Source: Glomus cerebriforme
Taxonomy: Eukaryota; Glomeromycota; Glomeromycetes; Glomerales; Glomeraceae
Assembly (NCBI GenBank): GCA_003550305.1
Contig: QKYT01000058.1
Span: forward strand, 154,060-165,303
Reading direction: 5' to 3'
DNA: 11,244 nt
The notes beneath the pieces were generated by a model, which was not told the origin of the DNA, did not search any database, and saw nothing but the letters and a program-made list of their open reading frames with translations. The translations under genes were made by a program, and so were the position numbers. Positions 1-8,044 of the stretch are shown here, in pieces (the first letter of the stretch is position 1; each line of letters starts with the position of its first letter).

Positions 1-79
1 TTCGTTAGTAATTTTAGAAATAGTCACTCTTAGTTTTCTATTTTTGTTACTTCTAGACTTGTAGCGAATCCGCACTCTC
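1..79 (-). CDS. Probable internal exon of a gene running off the left edge
   Basis: On the minus strand a pyrimidine-rich stretch made mostly of T (about 82-130) ends in TTTTTAG at 80-86, a good 3' splice site. It is followed by 79 bases in which only one of the three frames is open. That frame gives 26 codons reading RVRIRYKSRSNKNRKL then RVTISKITNE, and it continues past the window edge. Codons such as CGG, CGC, TAC and AAG look coding and differ from the surrounding AT-rich DNA. The peptide is basic (many R and K) but I recognise no family. The upstream exon was not found: a possible donor GTAAGG (285-290, minus) exists, but the open frame before it does not join in phase. It could also be a chance open frame next to a T tract. 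Confidence 0.4.
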
Positions 80-1183
80 CTAAAAATAAAAAAAAATAAA
101 AATAAAAATAAATAAAATAAAAATAAATTACTTTTAATTAGAAATTGCTTTAACGTAATTCTAATTTAAAATTTGTAGAATCAAAAAAAAAAAAGGAAAG
201 AATAAGTAACGTTTAATTATAGTATGAAATAAACCCGAAAAACACAAATAAAGTAACTTTATTGAAAAAAAAGATAAATAAGCCCCTTACAATATATATG
301 GAAAAATTCAATAACTTTCCTAATACGAAATTATTATTTATAGATTCTACGATAAGTTTTGAAAAATGAGTTTCCAGATGATTATCATATTTTTAGAAAT
401 TTATTATTTCTATGATATCTGATATGACGAGTCGCTAATAATAGTAATAAAATTTATTAACTTTTATTTCAATAAGTTAAAGATAGAAAAATTATAAATA
501 GATATGCAAGAGAGAGGAGATTTTATTGATTAATCAAATTTGAATTCGTATTGTTCTAAGGAAAAACTTTTTACATCTCAGTTAATGATTTTAATTGATA
601 ATAATCATATTATAAATATAGGTTCATAGGAATATAAAAACTTTAATCTATGTACCAATTATATGTTCAAATGAATGAATTGATCATCCTTTCGTTTGAT
701 AAACAAAATTAATTATCTGTTGATTATAAGGTTTCATTATTAAAACAAGGTATTTCTTTTAAATATAAATTTGATTGGTGAAAGCAATAACTTTATTTTT
801 TATCTTGTCTTCCATAAATGTAAATTTATAAAGGAAAAAAATGACTAACCAATCTAAAGATTACGGCGAAATTAATATTCAAAAAAAAAAAAAAAATGGT
901 ATAAATTAGTGCAAAAAATACGAACCTTTCTCTACACCCTTTATTATTAGCAACCAAAAATAAATGATTGTTAATAAACCATCTGCGAAAATAAACGAAA
1001 AAATGTAGTCCTAATTCTAATACATTTTCGCATTTCGATAATAAAAAAAAAAATACGTTAATAAAATACGAAATTTATTTTCCATTTTATCGAACCGGAA
1101 AATTTTAACATGGAAAAAAAACATACGACGATTTATAATAAAAGTTAAAAAATCTTAATATGCCTACCTTAATTTTATAACAC

Positions 1184-1207
1184 AAAAAAAAAAAAAAAAA
1201 AAAAAAA
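1184..1207 (+). repeat. 24-base poly(A) tract
   Basis: This is an uninterrupted run of 24 A residues, the longest homopolymer in the window. No target-site duplication or element body was recognised next to it, so it cannot be called a retrotransposon tail. It may be a nucleosome-excluding tract in a gene-flanking region, and its exact length is likely uncertain in the assembly. Confidence 0.9.
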
Positions 1208-2419
1208 TTGTGATGGAAAACCAGATCCCTACATGCTATTCCTACTTCTTTCTCATTTCAACTTAGCACGTTTTGATTGGACAACCATTTCACCAACAAG
1301 AAATTAACCGAATCCGAAAAATTTTATTTTACTTATGTAAAATTATTCAACGATTACTCAACGCCGTTCGTTCGAAAACCATTCTTATCAAATTCCAAAG
1401 GAATTCTTGAAATTTTTATATATTAAACTTTCTGTACTATATAGTATTTTTTTTAAAAAAAAGAAATTAAAATAGCGAGAGATTTATATATTAGTTATTA
1501 TTATATTATCTAAGTTTTCAAAAAACATGTATAAAATCTATAATTTTAGTAAATTCAATATCGATTTCTGCTAGCAGCGCCTCCCGAAAATATAAATATT
1601 TATTATTTTAAATTACAATTGATAAATTTATTTTTAAATAAAGTAATAAATACGATATTCATTTACTACCCGTAAATAAAAAATATATATTCCAACCAAT
1701 TGAATTGCTGTATCCGGTATCAAAATAACCGTAGCTTTCACAATAATTTTTTTTTTTTTTTGATTCTAAAAATTCAAAGGTAATAATTTAACGATAAAAA
1801 TAAACTTTATGAATAAAAGTTAATTTACTAATCTGTGTGCACTAGTATTAGTTTAGTACAATAATTGGTATTGCGCAGTAATAAGGACAGCTATAAGGAC
1901 CATTAATTACTGTATATAATTTTCGTGATTTTATAATTAGATCATCATTTCTTTTAATTGTAAAAAAACGAAAGAAATGAGAAATTTTTATTACAAAATT
2001 AACGAGTTACTTACTAACGTTCGTCATTATTAATTTTGTGTCGATTTTTTTTAGTACAAGATAGGTTATATGTGAATACTGAGATACGGCTTGTAATCAT
2101 TGTTCAAAATGTAGGCGTGTAAAATTAATTATTAAATGATTTCAAACATCCTTGGATGATAGTTCCGCAATAATTAAGATTCATCATCACTGTTTATTTT
2201 AAAAATTCAAAATTCATAACGCTTAAAGACCCGAGTTTATATATTTGTAAAATAAGATGGTATCCGCCAATTTCATTTTCCGTCAAATTATACAAGCACA
2301 GCGTTTTCCGCAAAACTTATCTTTAAGGACAGGGCCCCATGTGGAAAAAAAAAACGTTACGAAATTTTAAATCCGGAATTAAATGATCTTTTTTAAGCCT
2401 TTATCCCAATTCCATTGTT

Positions 2420-2437
2420 GTCTTACAGTGGTAAGAC
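2420..2437. other. Perfect 7-bp hairpin with a 4-base loop
   Basis: GTCTTAC (2420-2426) and GTAAGAC (2431-2437) are perfect inverted repeats around the loop AGTG. In DNA this AT-rich, a stem with three G:C pairs and a tetraloop stands out slightly. No RNA gene could be built around it. It lies in the non-coding left part and its role is unknown. Confidence 0.5.
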
Positions 2438-2712
2438 TGAAGTAGATCGGTACCAATATTTATTATTATATTATATTTAGTCACACGCGATCAATGGTAG
2501 TAAATCTAGTATCTTCTATAATATTACCTAATTATATACTAATACACAACGCGTATTATGACTCGTGTATTAAAAATATAATAAAAAATGAACTTAAGTA
2601 GTACATCCTTTGTAAACTTTACAAAAAAGTAAAAAAAAAAAATATATATTTATAAATACTACCATTTTTTAAAAAAAAAAATTAATTTAAATAACTAGGT
2701 TCACTGGATTCT

Positions 2713-3030
2713 CCCTTTAAACTCTTTTCTCTCTATAATTTTATTTTCTCTCTATAACCCTCTTAAAATAAACTACCCCTTTAAACTTCTTCTTATCTTT
2801 CCTTATACTGTATATAGAGGTTTTCCTCGTATCAGGCAAGGAAGGTCCAGTCAGATAGTCGAGTATCTCATATCTGGCTGGTTTAATTTTTTTTAAATTC
2901 CTTTAAACTTCCTCTTAACTTCCTTATACTGTATATGNNNCGTACNAGGCAAGGAAAGACCGGTCAGATAGTCGAGTATTTCCTATCTGCGGTTTGGTTT
3001 AGATTAGAATTCCCTTTTTTCATTTCCTTG
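2713..3030. repeat. Tandem repeat, period about 121 bases, roughly 2.5 copies
   Basis: Copy 1 starts at 2778 and copy 2 at 2900. Both begin CCTTTAAACTTC, pass through CCTTATACTGTATAT (2801 and 2922), a GGCAAGGAA block, then CAGATAGTCGAGTAT, and end in a GGTTTA stretch. Partial copies appear at the left (CCTTTAAACT at 2713) and to the right of copy 2. Copy 2 contains Ns at 2938-2940 and 2946, so an assembler or base caller had trouble here. The block sits exactly at the change from CpG-rich to CpG-poor DNA and just before the dead LINE. It could be a minisatellite, or promoter-like 5' monomers of the LINE; the second idea is inference. Confidence 0.75.
2847..2881. other. 11-bp hairpin inside the tandem repeat unit
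   Basis: CCAGTCAGATA (2847-2857) pairs with TATCTGGCTGG (2871-2881), with one position that would be a G-U pair in RNA. The 13-base loop is GTCGAGTATCTCA. Copy 2 keeps the loop-side sequence (GTCGAGTAT) and the CAGATA/TATCTG part of the stem, but its outer stem is weaker. A smaller stem, TTCCT (2823-2827) with AGGAA (2839-2843), precedes it. The persistence of the inner stem hints at structure, but two copies are too few for a covariation argument. Confidence 0.5.
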
Positions 3031-3039
3031 TATTTATAT

Positions 3040-3780
3040 TTGTGAAGCAGTGTTGAAGACTAATGAAATCAGTGATGGGAGATATCAACATACAGCAAAA
3101 AGATAGAAGAAAAAAGAAGAGATACTACTTCAAGATGAAATATGAAGAAAGAATATTCAAGATAATTAACTATTTCAGCATGTTGAAACGTGAAAAATTA
3201 AAACTTTAAAAATAACTAAATAAATATAGCAAAATAAAGAAATAATAGAAGGATAACAGAAGATTAGAAAGTGAAAGGTGGAATGAAAGAAAATCATGAA
3301 AAAGACAGATAATGAGTTAAAAGAAGAAAATATTTGCTATCTAGTAAATTATTAAAAAGGCAACAAGAACAGGCCATAAAAAGATTAAAATTCTTACTGT
3401 CTTCCATTTTTTAATAAATGGACTTTAAAAAAGAAACAGCTCCAATAATAACAGATAAAGAAGAAATCAACAAACATTTCCAAAAATGGATAAGATAAAG
3501 TCAAAGAAGGGACAAATGGAAAGAACAATTTGAAGGAAAAATGCATATAAACAAATAAAGGTATACTGGCTTAGAAAAAGGGTGCCAGTCACTTAATTGT
3601 GGAAAAAAGTTTGAAATAAGATGTAATAAGGTAGTAGAAATAGAAGATATAAAAAACAAAATATAAGAATAAAATCAACAAAAACAAACAATAATAATAG
3701 AAATAAAATAGAAAGGATAATTAGAAAGGATAATGAATGAATACAAGAAAAAAATACAACAAAATGATACAATAGAGTAG
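3040..3780 (+). pseudogene. Dead LINE (non-LTR retrotransposon) fragment: endonuclease end to linker before the RT
   Basis: The plus strand is strikingly purine-rich, as in coding strands of LINEs from such genomes. At 3075-3089 it reads MGDIN, matching the GDFN motif of the APE-type endonuclease. This frame goes on through QQKDRRKKKRYYFKMKYEER to a stop near 3210. A second block in another frame at 3418-3597 reads ITDKEEINKHFQKWIR, a stop, then RRDKWKEQFEGKMHINK, a stop, and RYTGLEKG. This resembles the linker found between endonuclease and reverse transcriptase. Stops and frame changes occur throughout, and no RT catalytic motif (YADD type) follows, so the copy is truncated at about 3780. 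GAAAGGATAAT is repeated at 3711 and 3724. The LINE assignment rests on remembered family patterns. Confidence 0.6.
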
Positions 3781-4860
3781 TAATATTAGATTTTCTTATT
3801 TTTTTTAGTAATTTTATTTTTTAAAATGTATTAAAGAATATTTTTTTTAATAAATAAAATAATTTTTTAAATTTTGTAAATTGTTTTATCTAATAGATAA
3901 CTCGTACTACTCTATAATGAGTCTCTTGTGTTAGAGAAGTGAGGGATAACAATTTCAAGTGATCAATCAGAAAATTTTTATAAGGGATTATGAAGGGTTG
4001 TATTTTTTTTTTAAAAAAAAAGTTTGTTGTTGAGAATTGATACTGCTATATACATTATATACATGAAGCTGCTAATTTTCTTTCAACTTCTGATTGGTTT
4101 CTTCAATCCCATTTCCTATTGGTCAGCGCCATAATTACATTATTATTAGAAATTAAATTTTATGATTTGCGATAAAAAATTCTTCATATTATAATAATAA
4201 AACTTTTTATAAATTTAAATTATTAAATTGTGTGGAGTTATGATTGATTTGATTTTGCATCATTCTTTATAAACTATAATAATAAGGGGTTAACTAATAT
4301 TCAAGATTCAATGCAATTAATTAGTTGGAGAGTATAATCCACTTGATCGGAGTGGTTAACAAAAGTTGAAAGGTTAATTTATTTTTTTATTGGTTAAATT
4401 AAATAGTATTTTTAATTCAAATTGGGTTATATTATAGAGCCATTTATTGTGAAAATGATTGTAGTCTGGATATGGGTGATTTAAACTGTAAAGTAAAAAA
4501 TTATGAGCTATTTTAAGTTATTAGATAGTAATAAAAAAAAGCATATCCGGATTCAATAAAAAAAGGTAATATCAAATTATCATTAATTCTGCTAAAATAA
4601 AATTATAATTGAATTTTATTACAGTTATCCATATTTGGATTCAAATGAAAAGGGTGATTTTAAATTATCATTAATTTTAGTAAAAAAATACTTTAAAAAA
4701 ATAGAAACCTATTTTGTCATGTTTAAAGTTAACTTATTTGATTAGTTTATTAACTCTTCAAAAGTTTAATTTTTAAATTTATATAATTATTGCACAGTAA
4801 TGAAGTTGATTCACCCCAAAAATTTAAAAACAATTGTTATTTATTGTGGTAATTAAATAT
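3781..4860. other. AT-rich spacer without a recognisable gene
   Basis: There is no open frame or family motif here. Visible features are a T-run/A-run fold-back near 4002-4021, two inverted CCAAT-type motifs (ATTGG at 4094-4098 and 4119-4123) in a slightly less AT-rich patch, a short inverted repeat CCACT/AGTGG (4339-4355), and the 88-base tandem pair annotated separately. CpG is nearly absent (about six in 1.8 kb counted from 3001). This is probably old, decayed repeat sequence. Confidence 0.6.
4541..4690. repeat. Diverged 88-base direct tandem duplication
   Basis: GCATATCCGGATTCAA at 4541 and CCATATTTGGATTCAA at 4629 start two copies that go on to share AAATTATCATTAATT. The offset is 88 bases and identity looks near 80% by eye. 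Part of the difference is C to T (ATCCGG against ATTTGG), as expected from deamination at CpG and neighbouring cytosines. A fragment GGGTGATTT near 4471 may be a third, more decayed relative. No coding content was found. Confidence 0.6.
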
Positions 4861-4871
4861 GAAAATTTCTA

Positions 4872-5123
4872 ATCTTAACCCAGGGGAAAATTCCTCGCCT
4901 AGTCACATGACTATATCATGTGATACTAATATTGGCTCCGCCTTCGGCTCCACTGATCTGGGCCCTGCCAGCGGCTGTTACCTAAACAATACTGCGCTGA
5001 TTACACTATTAAAAGAGCAAATGTATATACATGCCAACCCTTGTCTTCTTCCTAGGATTTGCTTCACAAATCTTAAGTACATTACTCAAACCCATCTGGG
5101 CTGCCGTCGGCGTGGCTTAAGAT
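4872..5123. mobile_element. GC-rich island of about 250 bases, possible small non-autonomous element
   Basis: A 60-base piece at 4921-4980 is about 57% G+C, against roughly 20-25% in the flanks. It holds about nine CpGs in 300 bases, while its neighbours have almost none. ATCTTAA (4872-4878) and TTAAGAT (5117-5123) form short inverted ends, and ATTTC occurs just outside on both sides (4865-4869, 5124-5128). Internal inverted repeats are TCACATGA/TCATGTGA (4903-4910, 4916-4923) and GATTTG/CAAATC (5056-5061, 5067-5072). A 99-codon open frame (4859-5158, plus) crosses it but matches no family I know. It starts in the AT-rich flank and is probably a by-product of the composition. A short mobile element or an imported fragment are both possible. 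Confidence 0.4.
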
Positions 5124-5273
5124 ATTTCAAACGCAAAAAATTCCAATTTAGTATTTAAAATGTTCAAACTTTTTATTGAATGTAATTTATATTAACAATA
5201 CATTATTACAATGAACAATCTATGCAATGCAAAGAATCCTATAAATTTTAATAAATACTAATAAGTAAACACT

Positions 5274-5300
5274 GCAAATTCTAATTCTTGTTGAATTTGC
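5274..5300. other. 8-bp inverted repeat at the 3' end of the zinc-knuckle pseudogene
   Basis: GCAAATTC (5274-5281) and GAATTTGC (5293-5300) are perfect inverted repeats separated by 11 bases. They sit at the downstream end of the minus-strand pseudogene, where an RNA hairpin would fall just after the zinc-knuckle codons. In AT-rich DNA this can be chance. Confidence 0.4.
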
Positions 5301-5760
5301 ATGTTGTTCTAATATGACCTTTTTCCCATATTTTTGACGTGTTTTTCAATTAACTTTTTCATTTGTTTCATTGATACTATCACTTGTATTATCAATTACA
5401 TTAACATTTTGGTTGTTATCATTCAATGGTTGTAAATGCTGACATTTTCTAACATGTTGTTCTTGGATCTCAACAAAACTCTTTGCCCTTCCTACTAGTC
5501 TTCCTTTTCTTGCAGTAATTATAAGATTCTTGATATTAAACTCATTTTCTACTATATTAAAATCTGAATTTAGATTTCCTTGTTTATTTAATATAAATCC
5601 ATGACAAATACCTATAAACTCATTATAAGAATTAGTAGCAATATCAAGTGCTTCCATATAATCGACATTCAATTCCTTCAAATTTCAGGTTGGGACAAAG
5701 AAGGATTAAAATCAGTCAATGTTGGTTCCATAAAGAGGGAATGTTTGTATGACAAGAAAA
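5285..5760 (-). pseudogene. C-terminal remnant of a transposase-like protein with a broken CCHC zinc knuckle
   Basis: An open stretch (5346-5681) reads ALDIATNSYNEFIGICHG, later ITARKGRLVGRAKSFVEIQE, then a polar N/D/E-rich linker. The ARKGR-x-x-GR-x-KS pattern is familiar from C-termini of MULE/FAR1-like transposase-derived proteins, in which a zinc knuckle follows. Just past the stop at 5346-5348 the sequence reads KTRQKYGKK, and after a one-base frameshift GHIRTTC. This is a CX2CX4HX4C knuckle with the first Cys now Arg and the second Tyr. Upstream, in another frame, MEPTLTDFNPSLSQPEI (to about 5690) precedes a stop, showing a second frameshift. There is no ATG at the 5681 end; the codon there is TTG. 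The catalytic core is missing. Family assignment is from memory and moderately sure. Confidence 0.6.
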
Positions 5761-6480
5761 AAAATGTATAAAGAGAAAAGATTATCATGTAATACAATAG
5801 CAAGTTTTATAATAATCAAAAAGCATGTGAATAAAAAGTATACTGTATAATAGTTTAATAAATCATAAATCATGTAGGATTTGGAGGAGGAATTTTACCT
5901 CCGGTTAAATGTAGCTATTTTTATTAAATATTTAAATTTTAAGAAATCTTAATATTTCTATTATTTCTGACCAATTTAATTTTTCATGTGATTTAATTTA
6001 ACTATTGTAATAAAAAAATGGATCATAAATCAATAATCGTCACATTTTGGCACAAATATGTTAATCTGTATTTTTTTTTTTTTACTTTTTGAATTGTATA
6101 TCAGTTTTGAGCTTCAAAATTGTAAATAATTTCTTTTTTATTTTTTATTTAAGAATATTACTAATATTTTTTTCCCGTTTTTTTTGTATATTTTGCTTTA
6201 AAATATTTTGGAACAAGGTATGAGAGTGTAATTTTGAATATTGATAACGTAATTCTTTGAGATTAAATATTGTTCAGCAGGTTTGAATCTAATTTTCATA
6301 AGTGTAAGACAAATATTGATAGAACTACTGGTATTTTTTGTAATAGAACAAACATCTGAAATTTATTTTTTGAATATAAAATCTTTTTATTTTATTTTAT
6401 TTTTTTTTTGTAATTCAAAGGTATATTTCTATTTAATAAAACTTCTTCAGTTTTTATTTAATTATTATAGTTAATTAAAT
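5761..6480. other. AT-rich spacer with no recognisable gene
   Basis: T-rich homopolymers dominate (for example 6070-6083 and 6402-6410). A short GGAGG/CCTCC inverted repeat flanks AATTTTA at 5886-5902. A 63-codon open frame at 6283-6474 is made of F, I, L and Y codons from T-rich DNA and is not credible as a gene. The upstream part of the zinc-knuckle gene was looked for on the minus strand and not found. Confidence 0.6.
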
Positions 6481-6493
6481 AAAATTGCTATGA

Positions 6494-6518
6494 ATCACCG
6501 CCGGTGATCATCACCGGT
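6494..6518 (+). repeat. Left terminal inverted repeat of the MITE, internally palindromic
   Basis: The 25 bases alternate ATCACC and GGTGAT: ATCACC, GCC, GGTGAT, C, ATCACC, GGT. The repeat can therefore fold on itself (ATCACC-GCC-GGTGAT or GGTGAT-C-ATCACC) as well as pair with the right end. This nested symmetry would give several possible binding orientations for a transposase. Confidence 0.85.
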
Positions 6519-6853
6519 AATCACGTGACTTTATATATATAATAATTCATCACACCGTGTCACATCCCCCAGTTTTCAATTTTTACTATTTATTTCAGGG
6601 ACTTAGAATTTTTTCGAGGTGTGAATGTCTATTCGTCACATGTTAGTCGTCACGTCCTTAATTTTGGCCAAACCTTTAACGCTGGTCGGAATATCCTTTT
6701 ATGGAATCTTAGGTAACGTTACACAATCCAAAAAGGCAATTTTATTTCTCTCTGAAATTGAAATTTGGGTTACACAAGATTCCAAAAATGGAAATTATTT
6801 TGTCGATCACTTAAATTTTGGCCGGAATTACCGGAATTACCAAATTTGAAAAC

Positions 6854-6878
6854 ACCGGTGATGATCACCGGCGGTGAT
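6854..6878 (-). repeat. Right terminal inverted repeat of the MITE
   Basis: Exact reverse complement of 6494-6518 with no mismatch over 25 bases, and with the same internal palindromes. The identity of the two ends suggests recent insertion, unlike the mutated ends of the element at 10391-10634. Confidence 0.85.
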
Positions 6879-6902
6879 AAATAGCAAACTCCTTAATTAA
6901 AT

Positions 6903-8040
6903 GTATTAATCAATTATTTTTATTTCATAAATATTGTAAATAGATATTTTACATTAAAGATGATGATTTTTAATCTAAATATATTATTGTGTAATGATTA
7001 ATGAGGTAATTTCACTTGGGTAAGCATTAAAATTACTTTTTTAGTATGTTTACAAAATTATATTAGTTCATAAAACACAAGAATCAAATACTTGTATAGG
7101 GTTAATCTTATATTATTCTAAATAGGTATAGGTTTTGAAATGATATAAAGATTCATCTCTTACATCAGATCCATTTTTAATTGGATAAAAGGGAATATAT
7201 TAGGCAAACAATAGGTAAAATATTTAATTGTTTGATAACAATAGTAAATAATAATTATTTATTTATATATCTTTAAATGCAGAATTAAATATTATGACAG
7301 ATTTCTTTCATTACTATTAAAAATGAGATTGCTCACTATATATAACAATCTCTAGTTATATATCACAAAATTAGGAGTACTTCAATTGTGTTTAGTAAGA
7401 AAATTATCTTTTTAATGATAAAAATATTTATACATTTAAAAACTACCTAAGTAAAACAAAGTTTTATATATTATGAATTGCTAGAAAGTAACAAAATATA
7501 AAGTTAGAATAATTCTTTAGGAAAGATTATTATTAAGTATCTTCTAGTAATGAAACAGTTCATATCAGTAGACATAAGAAGAATTTGATCTATATAGGAA
7601 TATAATCTATAATTATAATCTTCAAACAAGTTACTATATTCTATGGTATTAATTTGTTTTAATTGCATTTTTAAGTTTATCTTGCTAAGTATCAAACTTT
7701 AGAAGTTATAAGATAGAAATATTTAATTTGTTAACAAAATTATATAATAAGAAGATGTAAGCCACAAGCTTATTAATGATGATGAAAAGGTTGAAAATAA
7801 TAGTAATTAACTTATATGCATTTGTTGAATCAATATAATATATCAGTAAGTTTAGGTAATATAAAATGCCACACTGAAAGTTGAACAGCCCTATTAATAA
7901 TAGGTATTATCTTAACTTGCTAATGCATTAGACAAAGAAAACTGTAAATTTTGCATTTAATTGTATAAAAGGCTAGGTAATTAATAAACTTAAAATGGAT
8001 ATAAAAAATAAATTGTGATTAGAAATGAAATTAAAGCCCT
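6903..8040. other. AT-rich spacer with no recognisable gene
   Basis: Nothing with family identity was found on either strand. A 63-codon frame at 7504-7695 (minus) ends in TDMNCFITRRYLIIIFPKEL, which reads as if it may once have been coding, but I cannot name it. Overlapping inverted repeats occur at 7325-7362: GAGATTG/CAATCTC, and TATATAAC/GTTATATA, which share one base. Another, CAAACAAT/ATTGTTTG, is at 7205-7234. The left end of the Tc1/mariner element that ends at 8542, and the missing upstream part of the helicase, should lie somewhere here, but neither was detected. Confidence 0.5.
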
Positions 8041-8044
8041 AAAG

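Larger units (their letters stand above)
80..2700. other. Long non-coding stretch, CpG-retaining, homopolymer-rich
   Basis: No convincing gene is seen on either strand. If the minus-strand exon at the left edge is real, this stretch would hold its upstream introns, 5' exons or promoter. It has many A/T homopolymers, the longest being a 24-base A run (1184-1207) and a 15-base T run (1747-1761). On the minus strand there is a TATA-like ATATATAAACTC near 2236-2247, and an inverted CCAAT motif (ATTGG) lies at 1276-1280 on the plus strand; neither is tied to a start. By hand count there are about 67 CpGs in the first 2640 bases, more than the GpCs (about 36) and far denser than in the rest of the window. 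Short exons could be hidden here. Confidence 0.5.
6481..6892. mobile_element. MITE with perfect 25-bp terminal inverted repeats, apparently young
   Basis: The ends 6494-6518 and 6854-6878 are exact reverse complements over 25 bases, starting ATCACCGCCGGTGATC. With two mismatches the match extends outwards through TTGCTAT (6485-6491) to ATAGCAA (6881-6887). TTAATTAAAT occurs directly outside on both sides (6471-6480, 6893-6902). A 10-base target duplication would fit a Mutator-like origin. A TA duplication (TA at 6489-6490 and 6882-6883), as in Tc1/mariner elements, is the alternative. The interior is rich in CpG (about 20 in 400 bases) and in TCAC/GTGA words, including TCACGTGA at 6521-6528. 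A 74-codon open frame (6625-6849) shows no known motif; transposase is absent, so mobility would need help in trans. Confidence 0.8.

Noticed and set aside
285..403. Possible upstream exon ending at a GTAAGG donor on the minus strand
   Set aside because: The open frame (NHLETHFSKLIVESINNNF) does not join in phase with the only open frame of the exon at 1-79, and the frame runs straight through the donor into the putative intron.
526..537. Perfect 12-base palindrome TTGATTAATCAA
   Set aside because: Palindromes of this length made mostly of A and T are expected by chance in such AT-rich DNA.
2820..3000. Tandem repeat unit as a tRNA or small nuclear RNA gene
   Set aside because: Despite the hairpin, there is no cloverleaf, no A/B box and no snRNA core motif.
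4872..5123. GC-rich island as a tRNA-derived SINE
   Set aside because: No convincing A box or B box in either orientation and no poly(A) or simple-repeat tail at either end.
4859..5158. 99-codon open frame as a real gene
   Set aside because: It begins in AT-rich flank, crosses the GC-rich island and both inverted ends, and shows no recognisable domain. Higher G+C alone lowers stop frequency.
6283..6474. 63-codon open frame on the plus strand
   Set aside because: It is almost entirely Phe, Ile, Leu, Tyr and Val from T-rich DNA, without motif or context.
6625..6849. 74-codon open frame inside the MITE
   Set aside because: No known motif; it lies across internally duplicated, non-coding element sequence and its open length is explained by the element's composition.
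7504..7695. 63-codon open frame on the minus strand
   Set aside because: No family recognised and no supporting splice or promoter signals; kept only as a remark in the spacer entry.
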